64,000 nucleotides of DNA from Pleomorphomonas carboxyditropha (GCF_002770725.1 NZ_NQVN01000012.1:62001-126000), one strand, 5' to 3'. Counted from the first letter of the stretch, positions 17,523 to 26,636 are shown. Program-made: numbers and translations. Notes: generated from the sequence alone by a model not told the origin.

Positions 17523-18458
17523 ATGAACGCGCGCGCCGTGCCCGCGGGCTTCTCCAGCCCGCCGCCGCCCGAGCGTCCCCGCCGGACCCACCGGCCGGAC
17601 TGGCTGGTCGCCTACATGTTCATGGCGCCGGCGGCGGCGATCTTCGCCGCCCTGATCACCTACCCGCTCATCGACGGCATCGCCACCGCCTTCACCGACC
17701 GGGCGATCGCCCAGCCCGGCAAGGCGGTCGGCTTTGCCAACTTCGCCGGCCTGTTCGCCGATCCGGTCTTTCTGCACTCGGCCTGGAACTCGCTGCTGCT
17801 GACGGCGGGAACCGTGGCGCTCAAGCTGGTCCTCGGGCTGGCGTCGGCGCTCGTCCTCTCCCAGGCCATCCCGATGCGGGGCCTGGTGCGGGCGCTGGCC
17901 TTTCTGCCCTGGGCCGTCCCCGGCATGATCGCCAGCCTGGCCTGGAAGTGGATATTCGACGAGCAGAGCGGCGTCCTGCAATATCTGGTGCTCAGCCTCG
18001 GCCTCGTCGACCGGCCGGTCTATTTCCTGTCGGATCCGGCGATCGCGCTGTTCTCCGTTGCCGCCGCCATGGTCTGGCAGGGCCTGCCCTTCTTCACCAT
18101 GATGTTCCTCGCCGCGCTCGCCTCGATTCCCGCCGATCTGCACGAGGCGGCCGCCATCGACGGCGCCGGCGGCATCCGGCGCTTCCTGTCGGTGACGCTG
18201 CCGCAGATGCGCGGCGTGATCGCCGTCACCGTGATGCTGTCGACGATCTGGACCTTCAACTCCTTCGAGATGGTGTTCGTGCTGACCGGCGGCGGACCGG
18301 CCAACCGCACCCACATCCTGCCGACGCTCGCCTACCAGTATGCCATCGGCGAAAGCCATCTCGGCCTCGGCTCGGCCGTCATCGTTTCGGTGATCCCGGT
18401 GTTCGTCGTCCTGATCTTCCTGCTGACCCGCAGAATGCTGCGGCAGGATCTCGATTGA
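17523..18458 (+). CDS. Sugar ABC transporter permease (MalF/UgpA type)
   Basis: A 311-residue inner-membrane permease with six predicted spans and the EAA loop about residue 208 (EAAAIDGAGGIRRFLSVTLPQ). It lies four bases after the dehydratase stop and 11 bases before the second permease. It belongs to the carbohydrate-uptake-1 class, pairing with a MalG-type partner and a UgpC/MalK-type ATPase, all present downstream. Confidence 0.92.
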   Translation: MNARAVPAGFSSPPPPERPRRTHRPDWLVAYMFMAPAAAIFAALITYPLIDGIATAFTDRAIAQPGKAVGFANFAGLFADPVFLHSAWNSLLLTAGTVALKLVLGLASALVLSQAIPMRGLVRALAFLPWAVPGMIASLAWKWIFDEQSGVLQYLVLSLGLVDRPVYFLSDPAIALFSVAAAMVWQGLPFFTMMFLAALASIPADLHEAAAIDGAGGIRRFLSVTLPQMRGVIAVTVMLSTIWTFNSFEMVFVLTGGGPANRTHILPTLAYQYAIGESHLGLGSAVIVSVIPVFVVLIFLLTRRMLRQDLD

Positions 18459-18469
18459 GAGGTGAAGAG

Positions 18470-19312
18470 ATGGTCGAACGCACCCGCACCATCGTCGTCC
18501 GGCGGATCGTCACCGCCGTCGGCATCCTGTGCATCCTGGCCTGGTCGCTGGCGCCGGTCTACTGGGTGGTCGTCACCTCGCTCAAGACCTCGCAGGAGAT
18601 CTACAGCATCCCGCCGACGCTGCTGCCGCGCGCGCCGACGCTCGACAACTATCGCGACGCCCTGTTCGGCTCGCAATTCGCCCGCTTCGTGCTCAACAGC
18701 TTCGTCGTGGCGCTCGGCGTCACCGCCGTCTCCGCCGTCATCGGCGCGCTGACCGCCTACCCGATCTCGCGCATGAGCTTTCCCGGCCGGGCGACCTCGG
18801 CGCGGCTGATCGTCGCGGCCTACCTGCTGCCGCCCTCGCTGCTGTTCATCCCGCTTTTCATCGTGCTGCAACGGCTCGGGCTGATCGACACCAGGATCGG
18901 CCTCGTCCTCGCCTATCTGACCTTCACCGTGCCCTTCTGCACCTGGATGCTGATCGGCTATTTCCGCACCATCCCCAAGGAGCTCGACGAAGCGGCGCTG
19001 ATGGACGGCGCCAGCCGCCTGCAGACGCTCACCCGGGTGGTGCTGCCGATCGCCACGCCCGGCATCGCGGTGGTGGCCCTGTTCGCCTTCACCCATGCCT
19101 GGAACGAATTTCTCTACGCTCTGGTCTACGTCTACTCGAACACGAGCAAGACGTTCACCGCCGGACTTTCCGGATTGGTGATGGGGGACACGTTCATCTG
19201 GGGCGAACTGATGGCCAGTTCGGTCATCGCCATCGCCCCGATCCTCATCATCTACATCGCTGCCCAGAAATACATCGTGGAAGGACTGGCGGCCGGCAGC
19301 GTCAAGGGTTGA
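18470..19312 (+). CDS. Sugar ABC transporter permease (MalG/UgpE type)
   Basis: A 280-residue permease with six spans and the EAA loop EAALMDGASRLQTLTRVVLP about residue 170. The ATG at 18470 is preceded by GAGAGGTGAAGAG; frames extending far upstream are read-through of the preceding gene in another phase. It pairs with the permease before it. Confidence 0.92.
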   Translation: MVERTRTIVVRRIVTAVGILCILAWSLAPVYWVVVTSLKTSQEIYSIPPTLLPRAPTLDNYRDALFGSQFARFVLNSFVVALGVTAVSAVIGALTAYPISRMSFPGRATSARLIVAAYLLPPSLLFIPLFIVLQRLGLIDTRIGLVLAYLTFTVPFCTWMLIGYFRTIPKELDEAALMDGASRLQTLTRVVLPIATPGIAVVALFAFTHAWNEFLYALVYVYSNTSKTFTAGLSGLVMGDTFIWGELMASSVIAIAPILIIYIAAQKYIVEGLAAGSVKG

Positions 19313-19341
19313 AGAGCCGCCTGAACTGGGAGGAAGGCTTC

Positions 19342-20622
19342 ATGAACACGAGAACATTGCTTGCCGCGTCGGCGATCGCGCTGATGGCAACGGCCGCGCA
19401 GGCCGAAAAGCTGACGGTCTGGGGGCTCCAGGCCTTCAACAAGGACGCCGACGCCCTGATCGGCCGGATGGCCCAGGACTTCGGCAAATCGCGCGGCGTC
19501 GACGTCGAATACGTCGTCGTGCCCGCCAACGTGCTGACGCAGCGCCTGGCGGCCGCCTTCGAGGGGCACGCCGCGCCCGACGTCTACATGCAGATCGGCC
19601 AGAGCACCCCCTACTACGCGGACCGGGGGCTGACCAAGCCGGTCGACGACCTCCTCGCCGAGATGCGCGCCGTCGACGGCGGCATCTACGAGAGCCTCGC
19701 CCTGCAATCGACCTACAAGGGCGTCGCCCATTCGATCCCCCTCGAGGTGGACGTCGTCCCGATGTTCGCCCGAACCGACCTGCTGAAAGCGGCCGGCATG
19801 GAGCTGCCCAAGACCTGGGAGGAGCTCGGCGCGGCCGCCAAGGCGATCGTCAAGGCCAACCCGCAGTATACCGGCCTCGGCCTGCCGGTGAGCACAGCCA
19901 ACGACGCCGAGTCCGACATCCTGATGCTGGTCTGGTCGTTCGGCGGCGCCATGTTCGCCGAGGACGGCTCGACCGTGACCTGGAGCTCGCCGGAGACGAC
20001 GGCCGCCTACGCCTATATCGAGGACCTGTTCAAGGCCGGCGCCATTCCGCGCAGCGCCCTGACCTGGGACGACGCCGGCAACAACACGGCCTACCAGACC
20101 GGCCGCGCCGCCTTCATCATGAACCCGGCCAGCGTCTATTCCTGGATGGTCCAGAACGACCAGACGCTGCTGTCGAACAGCGCCATGATCGCCATTCCCA
20201 AGGGACCGGGCCCGAAGGGCCGCAGCGCCACGATGATCAGCTCGTTCGCCTGGATGCTGAGCAGCGAGACCCGGCAGGACGCCCTGGCCAAGGACTGGAT
20301 CCGCTACTTCTTCCAGCCGGACAACTACGAAAAGCTGATCGAGGTGACCGGCGGCCGCTGGGTGCCGATCTTCCCGAAGCTGATGCAGACCATGCCGCTG
20401 TTCAAGGACAATCCGGCCTTCGCCAGCTTCGACGATCTCGCGAGGAACGGCCTCGCCATCGGCTTCCAGGGTCCGCCGACGCCGCTCGCCTCGGAGATCT
20501 ACAACGCCAAGGTCGTCTCGACCTCGGTCCAGCACATGCTGGTCGACGGCTACAGCCCGGCGGACGCCGTCGCCTGGGCCACCAAGGAGATCGAGGGGAT
20601 CAAGGCCAGGCAGGCCCGGTAA
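19342..20622 (+). CDS. Sugar ABC transporter substrate-binding protein (family 1)
   Basis: A 426-residue periplasmic binding protein: signal peptide 1-21 (ending TAAQAEK), then an SBP_bac_1 fold (PDVYMQIGQSTPYYADRGL; GLPVSTANDAESD). AGGAAGG lies just upstream of the start. The neighbours suggest that its ligand is a sugar acid or an oligosaccharide processed to one. Confidence 0.92.
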   Translation: MNTRTLLAASAIALMATAAQAEKLTVWGLQAFNKDADALIGRMAQDFGKSRGVDVEYVVVPANVLTQRLAAAFEGHAAPDVYMQIGQSTPYYADRGLTKPVDDLLAEMRAVDGGIYESLALQSTYKGVAHSIPLEVDVVPMFARTDLLKAAGMELPKTWEELGAAAKAIVKANPQYTGLGLPVSTANDAESDILMLVWSFGGAMFAEDGSTVTWSSPETTAAYAYIEDLFKAGAIPRSALTWDDAGNNTAYQTGRAAFIMNPASVYSWMVQNDQTLLSNSAMIAIPKGPGPKGRSATMISSFAWMLSSETRQDALAKDWIRYFFQPDNYEKLIEVTGGRWVPIFPKLMQTMPLFKDNPAFASFDDLARNGLAIGFQGPPTPLASEIYNAKVVSTSVQHMLVDGYSPADAVAWATKEIEGIKARQAR

Positions 20623-20640
20623 TCCTCGACCGCGACACCC

Positions 20641-20668
20641 CTTCCGCCGGCCGGCCGGTCGGCGGAAG
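20641..20668 (+). terminator. Stem-loop after the sugar-binding protein gene
   Basis: CTTCCGCCG pairs perfectly with CGGCGGAAG around a 10-base loop, 18 bases after the stop. With no U-run it is more likely a message-stabilising element that raises binding-protein levels over the genes downstream. Confidence 0.55.
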
Positions 20669-20747
20669 CCCCCGCGGGGCGTCACCTCGTCCCGAACGGC
20701 ACGCACCGCGACCGCCGACCATCGTCGGCCTTCAGGACCCTCAGGAC

Positions 20748-21497
20748 ATGCAAATTCCAACCATTCAGAGACCTCCCAAAGCCCTGGTCAAGGCGCTGGC
20801 CGAAATCGGCACCGCCACGATCGCCGGCGAGATCAGCAAAATCGGCATTCGCAACCCGTTCATCTGCGGTCCGGTGCCCTTCATCCGCGGCAAGACCATC
20901 GCCGGGCCGGCGCTGACGCTGCAATTCCTGCCCAAGCGCGAGGATGTCTACGACATCGACGAATACCAGGACCCCGAGGCCCAGATGCACCGGCAGGTGC
21001 TCTATCAGGTCGAGGAGGGAGACGTCGTGGTGGTCGACGCCCGCGGCGACATGCTGAGCGGCGTGTTCGGCGAGATGATGCTGACCTATCTCAAGGGACG
21101 CGGCGGCGCCGGCACGGTGATCGACGGCTGCATCCGCGATTGCCGCAAGGCCGAGGCCCTCGACTTCCCGATCTGGCTGCGCGGCGTCACCCCCAACTAC
21201 CACACCCAGACCGGCATCTTCCCCCATGCCGTCAACGTGCCGATCGCCTGCGGCGGCATCCTCGTCATGCCGGGCGACATCGTCGTCGCCGACGACGACG
21301 GCGCCGTGGTGGTGCCGGTCAGCCTCGCCGAGCAGACGATCGAGCGCGCCACCCGGCACGCCGAATGGGAGGACTTCTCCCGGCTGCGGCTGTCGCAGGG
21401 CGGCGATCTCAGGACGTACTACCCGCTGAGCCCGGCCGCCCAGGACGAATACCTCGCCTGGCGCCGCGCCGAGGGCGGAGCGGCCAAGCAGCCATAG
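20748..21497 (+). CDS. RraA-family protein (aldolase/decarboxylase-like)
   Basis: A 249-residue member of the RraA/HMG-aldolase superfamily. Typical segments are GPALTLQ, DVVVVDARGD, GAGTVIDGCIRDC (the Arg and Asp that hold pyruvate and metal in HMG aldolases), PDIVVADDDGAVVVP. In a sugar-acid operon it could be a metal-dependent pyruvate aldolase or a decarboxylase acting on a keto-acid; regulation of RNase E, as in E. coli RraA, is less likely in this setting. It lies between the binding-protein gene and the ATPase gene. Confidence 0.82.
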   Translation: MQIPTIQRPPKALVKALAEIGTATIAGEISKIGIRNPFICGPVPFIRGKTIAGPALTLQFLPKREDVYDIDEYQDPEAQMHRQVLYQVEEGDVVVVDARGDMLSGVFGEMMLTYLKGRGGAGTVIDGCIRDCRKAEALDFPIWLRGVTPNYHTQTGIFPHAVNVPIACGGILVMPGDIVVADDDGAVVVPVSLAEQTIERATRHAEWEDFSRLRLSQGGDLRTYYPLSPAAQDEYLAWRRAEGGAAKQP

Positions 21498-21516
21498 ACG
21501 ACGGGTGGAGGAAGCG

Positions 21517-22608
21517 GTGGCAAGCGTCTCACTTTCCAGGGTCACCAAGTCGTTCGGCGCCCATGAGGTGCTGCACGGCATCGACCTCGAGATCGCGGCG
21601 GGCGAGTTCGTGGTCTTCGTCGGCCCGTCCGGCTGCGGCAAGTCGACCATGCTGCGCGTCATCGCCGGCCTCGAGGAGATCACCAGCGGCGAACTGCGGA
21701 TCGGCGGCGAGCTCGCCAACCGCATCCCGCCGGGCGAGCGCGGCATCGCCATGGTCTTCCAGTCCTACGCGCTCTATCCGCATATGAGCGTCTACGACAA
21801 CATGGCCTTCGGCCTGAAGCTGAAGGGCATGGACAAGGGCGAGATCGACCGGCGGGTCCGGCGCGCCGCCGACATGCTCCAGCTTTCGCCCTATCTCGAC
21901 CGCCGCCCACGCAGCCTGTCGGGCGGCCAGCGGCAGCGCGTGGCGATCGGCCGGGCGGTGACGCGCGACCCGCTGGTCTTCCTGTTCGACGAGCCGCTCA
22001 GCAACCTCGACGCCGCCCTCCGCGTGGCGACGCGCATCGAGATCGCCAATCTCAGCACGGCGATGCCCGGCACCACCATGATCTACGTGACGCACGACCA
22101 GGTGGAGGCGATGACGCTGGCCGACCGCATCGTGGTGTTCAACGATGGCCGCATCGAACAGGTCGGCACGCCGCTCGAGCTCTACGAGAGGCCGCGCAAC
22201 ATGTTCGTCGCCCGGTTCATCGGCTCGCCGGCCATGAACGTCCTGCCGGTCGTCATCGAAGGCCCGGCCGATGGCCCGGTGCTGCGCCACGGCCAGGGAA
22301 CGATCCCCGCCGACGCCTTCGCCCTCGCGGCCGACGACATCGGCAGGTCGGCCTGGCTCGGCGTCCGGCCGGAGCACGCGGAAATCGTCGACGCCGGCGG
22401 AGGCGTGATGGCCGGCCGCGTCCTGTTTGCCGAAAAGCTCGGCGAGCTGACCATCCTGCATGTCGACGTCGGCGCGGCGGACCCCTTCGTCGCCAAGGTC
22501 GCGGGAACCGCCACCGCCACGCGCGGCGATCCGGTCGGCGTCCGCTTCATTCCCGAGCGATCGAACCTGTTTTCCGAACAGCAGCTCGCCTACGAACGGA
22601 CGAAGTGA
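21517..22608 (+). CDS. Sugar ABC transporter ATP-binding protein (UgpC/MalK type)
   Basis: A 363-residue ATPase. Walker A GPSGCGKS at residues 36-43, signature LSGGQRQR about 133, Walker B VFLFDEP about 152, switch His in YVTHDQVEAM, and a C-terminal TOBE regulatory domain from about 235. The GTG at 21517 is preceded by GGAGGAAG; an upstream GTG at 21505 would place that ribosome site inside the gene. It completes the importer begun at 17523. Confidence 0.92.
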   Translation: MASVSLSRVTKSFGAHEVLHGIDLEIAAGEFVVFVGPSGCGKSTMLRVIAGLEEITSGELRIGGELANRIPPGERGIAMVFQSYALYPHMSVYDNMAFGLKLKGMDKGEIDRRVRRAADMLQLSPYLDRRPRSLSGGQRQRVAIGRAVTRDPLVFLFDEPLSNLDAALRVATRIEIANLSTAMPGTTMIYVTHDQVEAMTLADRIVVFNDGRIEQVGTPLELYERPRNMFVARFIGSPAMNVLPVVIEGPADGPVLRHGQGTIPADAFALAADDIGRSAWLGVRPEHAEIVDAGGGVMAGRVLFAEKLGELTILHVDVGAADPFVAKVAGTATATRGDPVGVRFIPERSNLFSEQQLAYERTK

Positions 22609-22621
22609 CCGCGCCGTCAGC

Positions 22622-22861
22622 TCAATAGCGATGTTCGCCGGGAATCTCGGCCGCCTCGATCCGTGCCAGTCCGGCATCGGTGAGATCGGCCGAAGCGAGC
22701 GCCTCGCGCCATGCCCGCCGCATCTTTCGATAGGTTCCGGCCGAGACGATATACACCGTCTCCCGGCCGTCTTTCGTGACCCTGACCGGTTCGCTCAGGG
22801 CGCGATCATGATAGGCGCCGAAATTCTTCTCCACCTCGGACGCCGGAACGGTGCAGGACAT
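22622..22861 (-). CDS. Phd/YefM-family antitoxin-like protein
   Basis: A 79-residue protein with the Phd/YefM N-terminal fold (VPASEVEKNFGAYHDRAL; EPVRVTKDGRETVYIVSAGTY). The start at 22861 follows GGAGGG. Such proteins bind DNA and neutralise a partner toxin; a toxin gene would normally follow directly, but here the gene ends 14 bases from the convergent ABC gene and no toxin frame is visible. The C-terminal part (LADAGLARIEAAE-like) probably formed the toxin-binding tail. Confidence 0.8.
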   Translation of the reverse strand: MSCTVPASEVEKNFGAYHDRALSEPVRVTKDGRETVYIVSAGTYRKMRRAWREALASADLTDAGLARIEAAEIPGEHRY

Positions 22862-22932
22862 CGCGGCCCTCCATATGTCTTGAAGCATCAAAGCCCGTCG
22901 CGATACGATGCCACTCCTGGTGGAGATGCGCC

Positions 22933-23163
22933 ATGGCGTCCCAATCCCGCGAAAAGCTCGCCACCGTGGTCGATTCCGAGAGTCTGGCGGCCCTGCGCGA
23001 TCTTGCAAAGCGCGAAGGCCGCGAGATTCAGGCGCTCGTCGACGAAGCTCTGGCCGATCTGATCGAGAAGCGCAAACATCGCAAGCCACGCGCCGGCGTC
23101 ATGGCCGCCTATCGGACCAGCCACCGGGAATTCGCCCCGCTCTACAGGAAGCTGGCCGGCTGA
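22933..23163 (+). CDS. Small antitoxin-like protein (ribbon-helix-helix type)
   Basis: A 76-residue basic protein: a DNA-binding-like half (KLATVVDSESLAALRDLAKREGREIQALVDEALADLIEKR) and a tail ending MAAYRTSHREFAPLYRKLAG. As far as I recall, close relatives are found upstream of Fic/Doc-type toxins, usually with a start-stop overlap. Here the following 240 bases hold no toxin. It is divergent from the Phd-like gene, 71 bases away. GGAG lies eight bases before its ATG. Confidence 0.75.
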   Translation: MASQSREKLATVVDSESLAALRDLAKREGREIQALVDEALADLIEKRKHRKPRAGVMAAYRTSHREFAPLYRKLAG

Positions 23164-23406
23164 TCGGCTCTTCGGCCGTTTTGCGCGGCATCCGGCTGCC
23201 CGGCCTTTACGGCTTCGGAAGCGCATTCGCGCCGACCTATCCCTTCGTCTTAAGCAGTTTCCCGATCAATTTTTTCTGACTTGGCTCGATCGGGCTGGAA
23301 AAAACGTCTCTGAACCGCTACAAGGCAGCTCCAGGCAGGCCGCAGCGTTTTTGTTTGCGCGTCCCGGCATTCTCCGGGCCCTGCTCCCCGCATTTTAGGT
23401 TTCGTC

Positions 23407-24669
23407 ATGATCACCACGACCGGCCAGCCGGTTCGCCAGGGTCCCGGCTTTGCCGAGACCGTCGCCCTCGTCGCCGCCCTGATGGGCCTGACGGCGCTCG
23501 CCATCGACACCATGCTGCCGGCCCTGCCGGCCATCGGCGCCAGCTACGCCTTGGCCGAGGCCAACGAGCTGCAGCTCGTCGTCTACGCCTACATGATCGG
23601 CTTCGGCGTCGCCCAGGTCGTCTACGGGCCGCTGTCCGACGTCTACGGCCGCCGGCCGCTGGTGATCGCCGGCCTGATCATCCTGATCGCCGGCGCCATC
23701 GTCTCGGCGCTCGCCTCCGACTTCGACCACCTGCTGGTCGCCCGCGTGCTGCAGGGCGTCGGCGCCGCCGCGGCGCGCGTCATCGCCGTCTCCATCGTCC
23801 GCGACCGCTATGCCGGCCGCGAGATGGCCCGCGTCATGAGCTTCACCATGATGGTGTTCATGATCGTGCCGGTGCTGGCGCCCACCTTCGGCGGCCTGCT
23901 GCTGGCGCTGGCCGGCTGGCGGTCGATCTTCGCCACCATGGCGGCGCTGTCCATCGTCGTCGGCCTGTGGTTCTACGTCCGCATGCCCGAGACGCTGCAT
24001 CCCGAGTTCCGCCGCGCCCTGTCGGTGCGGTCGATCCTCGACGCGGCGCGCATCTGCGTCACCAACCGCGAGGCGGTCGGCTATTCGCTGGCCATCGGCC
24101 TGCTGTTCGCCATGCTGATGGGCTTCATCGGCTCGGCCGAGCAGATCCTCGGCTCCGACGGCTATCATCTCGGCGTGCTGTTCCCGCTGGCCTTCGCCTC
24201 GGTGGCGATCACCGGCGGCATCGCCGCCTTCGTCAACAGCCGCCTGGTGCGCACCTGGGGCATGCACCGCCTGTCGCACGGCAGCCACTTGGTCCACGTC
24301 GGGCTGACGGCCGCCTTCTTCGTCGCCGCCCATCTCTTCGGCGGCCTGCCGCCGCTCTGGCTGTTCATCGCGCTGATGATAGCGATGCAATTCTTCTTCT
24401 CGATCGCCATCTCCAACTACAACGCGCTGGCCCTCGACCCGCTCGGCGAGGTGGCCGGCACCGCCTCCTCGCTGATCGGCGCCTTCACCACGATTGTAGG
24501 CACCATCGGCGGCGCGCTGATCGGCCAGGCGTTCGACGGCACGGTGGCGCCGCTGTCCGCCGGCTTCTTCGCCCTCTCGGCCGTGACGCTCTTGATCGTC
24601 TACTGGACCGAGCGCGGCCGGCTGTTCCAGCCGCACCACCAGGGCATCGTGCCGGCCGGCGCCGAGTAG
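23407..24669 (+). CDS. Bcr/CflA-family drug-resistance MFS transporter
   Basis: A 420-residue, 12-span major facilitator. Motif A is seen as GPLSDVYGRRP about residues 76-86, motif C-like PVLAPTFGGLL about 157, and MxxLTAxAIDTMLPALP at span 1, which is characteristic of the Bcr/CflA group. It probably exports a drug or metabolite by proton antiport. It stands as a single gene with no adjacent regulator. Confidence 0.9.
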   Translation: MITTTGQPVRQGPGFAETVALVAALMGLTALAIDTMLPALPAIGASYALAEANELQLVVYAYMIGFGVAQVVYGPLSDVYGRRPLVIAGLIILIAGAIVSALASDFDHLLVARVLQGVGAAAARVIAVSIVRDRYAGREMARVMSFTMMVFMIVPVLAPTFGGLLLALAGWRSIFATMAALSIVVGLWFYVRMPETLHPEFRRALSVRSILDAARICVTNREAVGYSLAIGLLFAMLMGFIGSAEQILGSDGYHLGVLFPLAFASVAITGGIAAFVNSRLVRTWGMHRLSHGSHLVHVGLTAAFFVAAHLFGGLPPLWLFIALMIAMQFFFSIAISNYNALALDPLGEVAGTASSLIGAFTTIVGTIGGALIGQAFDGTVAPLSAGFFALSAVTLLIVYWTERGRLFQPHHQGIVPAGAE

Positions 24670-24857
24670 CGCCGGACAACGGCCACGCATGACGGAAAAA
24701 TCGCCGGGGCGCGGCAGAAATGCCCGCCCCGGCGGCGTTTCCGGCTCTTCACTCCGCAACGCCCGCTCCCCATATATGAGGAGCCACGTTACGGGGTCCC
24801 TGGCGGACGCCGAGAAGGCGTTCGTGAGACGTTGGAGCAATTAACAAACTCTCGTCC

Positions 24858-24889
24858 TGGGACTCCGCGAGACAAAGGAGTTAGCCATG
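24858..24889 (+). promoter_or_regulatory. Hairpin masking the hsp20 ribosome binding site (candidate RNA thermometer)
   Basis: TGG-GACTCC (24858-24866) can pair with GGAGTT-(AG)-CCA (24877-24887) around a 10-base loop. The pairing covers the Shine-Dalgarno AAGGAG and the A of the ATG. Leaders of rhizobial small heat-shock genes often carry ROSE-type thermometers that work this way; the match here is to the principle, not to the ROSE consensus. Confidence 0.5.
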
Positions 24890-25387
24890 GACAAGAAATC
24901 CCTGATGCCCTTCGGGCGCGGTTCGACTCCCTCCCGCTCGCGCGAGGACCCGTTCCTGTCGTTGCGCCACGAGATGGACCAGCTTTTCGACAGCTTCACC
25001 CGCGGCTGGGGCCTGCCGACGCTCGCCTCCGGCGGCGACGGCTTCCTGAGCCCGCGCGTCGACATCGCCGAGACCGAAACCGGCCTGGAGATGACCGCCG
25101 AATTGCCGGGCATCGATCCCAAGGCGATCGAGCTGGAGCTCGAGGACGACATGCTCACCCTCAAGGCGGAACGCAAGTCCGACCGGGAGGAGAAGGACGA
25201 CAAGCGCCGCTATCACCTGACCGAGCGGTCGACCGGCACCTACATGCGCGCCTTCACCCTGCCGTTCACGCCCGACCGCGACAAGATCACGGCCGAGTTC
25301 GACAAGGGCGTCCTGAAGGTGACGGTGCCGCGTTCGCCCGATCAGCCCAAGGCGACCAAGCGGATCGATATCCGCCCGGCCGCCTGA
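24887..25387 (+). CDS. Small heat-shock protein, Hsp20/alpha-crystallin family
   Basis: A 166-residue ATP-independent holdase. The alpha-crystallin domain fills about residues 53-150 (SPRVDIAETETGLEMTAELPG; AFTLPFTPDRDKITAEFDKGVLKVTVPR), with the DKGVLxV motif near the end, and a short C-terminal tail with KRIDI, matching the IxI-type oligomerisation motif. The N-terminal arm contains FDSFTRGWGLP. Strong AAGGAG ribosome site, which can be masked by a hairpin. A terminator follows within 25 bases. Confidence 0.93.
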   Translation: MDKKSLMPFGRGSTPSRSREDPFLSLRHEMDQLFDSFTRGWGLPTLASGGDGFLSPRVDIAETETGLEMTAELPGIDPKAIELELEDDMLTLKAERKSDREEKDDKRRYHLTERSTGTYMRAFTLPFTPDRDKITAEFDKGVLKVTVPRSPDQPKATKRIDIRPAA

Positions 25388-25408
25388 GCAGCCGGCGGCA
25401 ACAATGGC

Positions 25409-25431
25409 GGGGGCGCTTCGGCGCCCCCTTT
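25409..25431 (+). terminator. Terminator after hsp20
   Basis: GGGGGCGC-TTCG-GCGCCCCC followed by TTT, a stable tetraloop hairpin 21 bases after the hsp20 stop. It abuts the end of the convergent transglycosylase gene. Confidence 0.85.
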
Positions 25432-26636
25432 CATTTCAGGGCGGAGATCACCGCCTTGTCGGGATAGCAGGTGACGGCGAGGCCGTTTTTCGCCTGCCAG
25501 CGGCCGATGGCGACGCGGGTGCGGAAGCCGACCAGGCCGTCGGCGGTGCCGACGTCGTGGCCCATGCCTTCGAGCCGCCGCTGCACGGCGCGCACGTCGC
25601 TGCGGCTGAAACCGCCCACCTTGCCCCAGCCGCCCCGGATCGTGCCGGCTTTGGCCAGCCGGTCGCCGACCAGGCCGATGGTCAGCGCGTAGACGTCGGA
25701 TTCGTTATAGGCCTTCAGCACATAGAAATTGTCCGACACCAGGAAGGCCGGCCCCATCCGCCCGGCCGGCATCAGCAGGTGGCCGACCGGCCCGACATCG
25801 GCGGCCGCGAGCGGGCGGCCGTCGGCGCGCGTCACCCCGGCCTTGATCCAGGCCGACAGCGGCTGGCCCTGGTCGGGACCCTCCAGGCTGCACGGCACCG
25901 CGGCCGGCAGCCGCACCTCGACGCCCCAGGGCACGCCGGCCTTCCAGCCGCGCGACCTGAGGAAATGGCCGATCGAGGCGATGACGTCGGGCACCGAGTT
26001 CCAGATGTCGCGCCGGCCGTCGCCGTCGCCATCCACCGCGTCGGCGAGGAACTTCGACGGCATGAACTGCGGCTGGCCGAGCGCGCCGGCCCAGGAACTC
26101 TTCATGGCGGCGCGGGAGATGTGCTCCTCTTCCAGGATGCGGAGCGCCGCCACCAGCTCGGGGAAGAACTCGGCGCGGCGCGAGCCCATGTAGGCCTGCG
26201 TCGCCAGCGTGCGGACGGCGTCCTTCTCGATCTTGGCGGCGCCGAAGGCCGATTCCTTGCCCCAGACGGCCAGCAGGATGCCGGCCGGCACGCCGGTCGC
26301 CCGCGCCGTCCTGTCGAGCACCGCCCGGTTGGCGGCGAGCCGCTTGCGGCCGCCGGCCGCCAGACCGTCGAGCTTGTTGTCGGCGAGATAGGCGGCCGGG
26401 CTCTGGAACTCGGCCTGGAAGGCGTTGCCGCCGCCGGTCGGCTTGAGGTCCGGCAGGCGGAGATCGGGCTCGAGGCCGGTGACCGCCGCCTCGAAGGTGG
26501 CGCGCTTGACGCCGGACGCCTGGGCCGCCGGCCAGACCTCGGTCTCCAGCCAGCGGGAAAAGGCGGCGTCGGCGGCCATGGCGCCCTCGGTGGAGAGCGC
26601 CAGCGCGGCGGCGAGGAAGAGGACGATTCGCTTCAT
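25431..26636 (-). CDS. Lytic murein transglycosylase (MltB-type) with peptidoglycan-binding domain
   Basis: A 401-residue secreted enzyme that cleaves peptidoglycan strands. Signal peptide 1-21 (ending GAMAAD). The SLT_2 domain fills about 25-320 with the catalytic glutamate in WGKESAFG and the family stretch GALGQPQFMPSKF. A C-terminal peptidoglycan-binding domain (about 335-400) reads DVRAVQRRLEGMGHDVGTADGLVG. The start at 26636 was chosen because it gives the signal peptide; longer frames add an arginine-rich stretch. Confidence 0.92.
   Translation of the reverse strand: MKRIVLFLAAALALSTEGAMAADAAFSRWLETEVWPAAQASGVKRATFEAAVTGLEPDLRLPDLKPTGGGNAFQAEFQSPAAYLADNKLDGLAAGGRKRLAANRAVLDRTARATGVPAGILLAVWGKESAFGAAKIEKDAVRTLATQAYMGSRRAEFFPELVAALRILEEEHISRAAMKSSWAGALGQPQFMPSKFLADAVDGDGDGRRDIWNSVPDVIASIGHFLRSRGWKAGVPWGVEVRLPAAVPCSLEGPDQGQPLSAWIKAGVTRADGRPLAAADVGPVGHLLMPAGRMGPAFLVSDNFYVLKAYNESDVYALTIGLVGDRLAKAGTIRGGWGKVGGFSRSDVRAVQRRLEGMGHDVGTADGLVGFRTRVAIGRWQAKNGLAVTCYPDKAVISALK

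Noticed and set aside
14474-17524. A 1016-codon open frame on the minus strand
   Set aside because: It runs antisense across the extensin-like gene, through the IclR region and the dehydratase gene in shifted phase. Its Arg/Ala/Gly-rich composition is typical of antisense frames in GC-rich DNA, and the genes on it have clear families.
24770-24886. Canonical ROSE thermometer before hsp20
   Set aside because: A hairpin over the ribosome site is present, but the conserved U(U/C)GCU of ROSE next to the Shine-Dalgarno is not. It is reported only as a possible thermometer.
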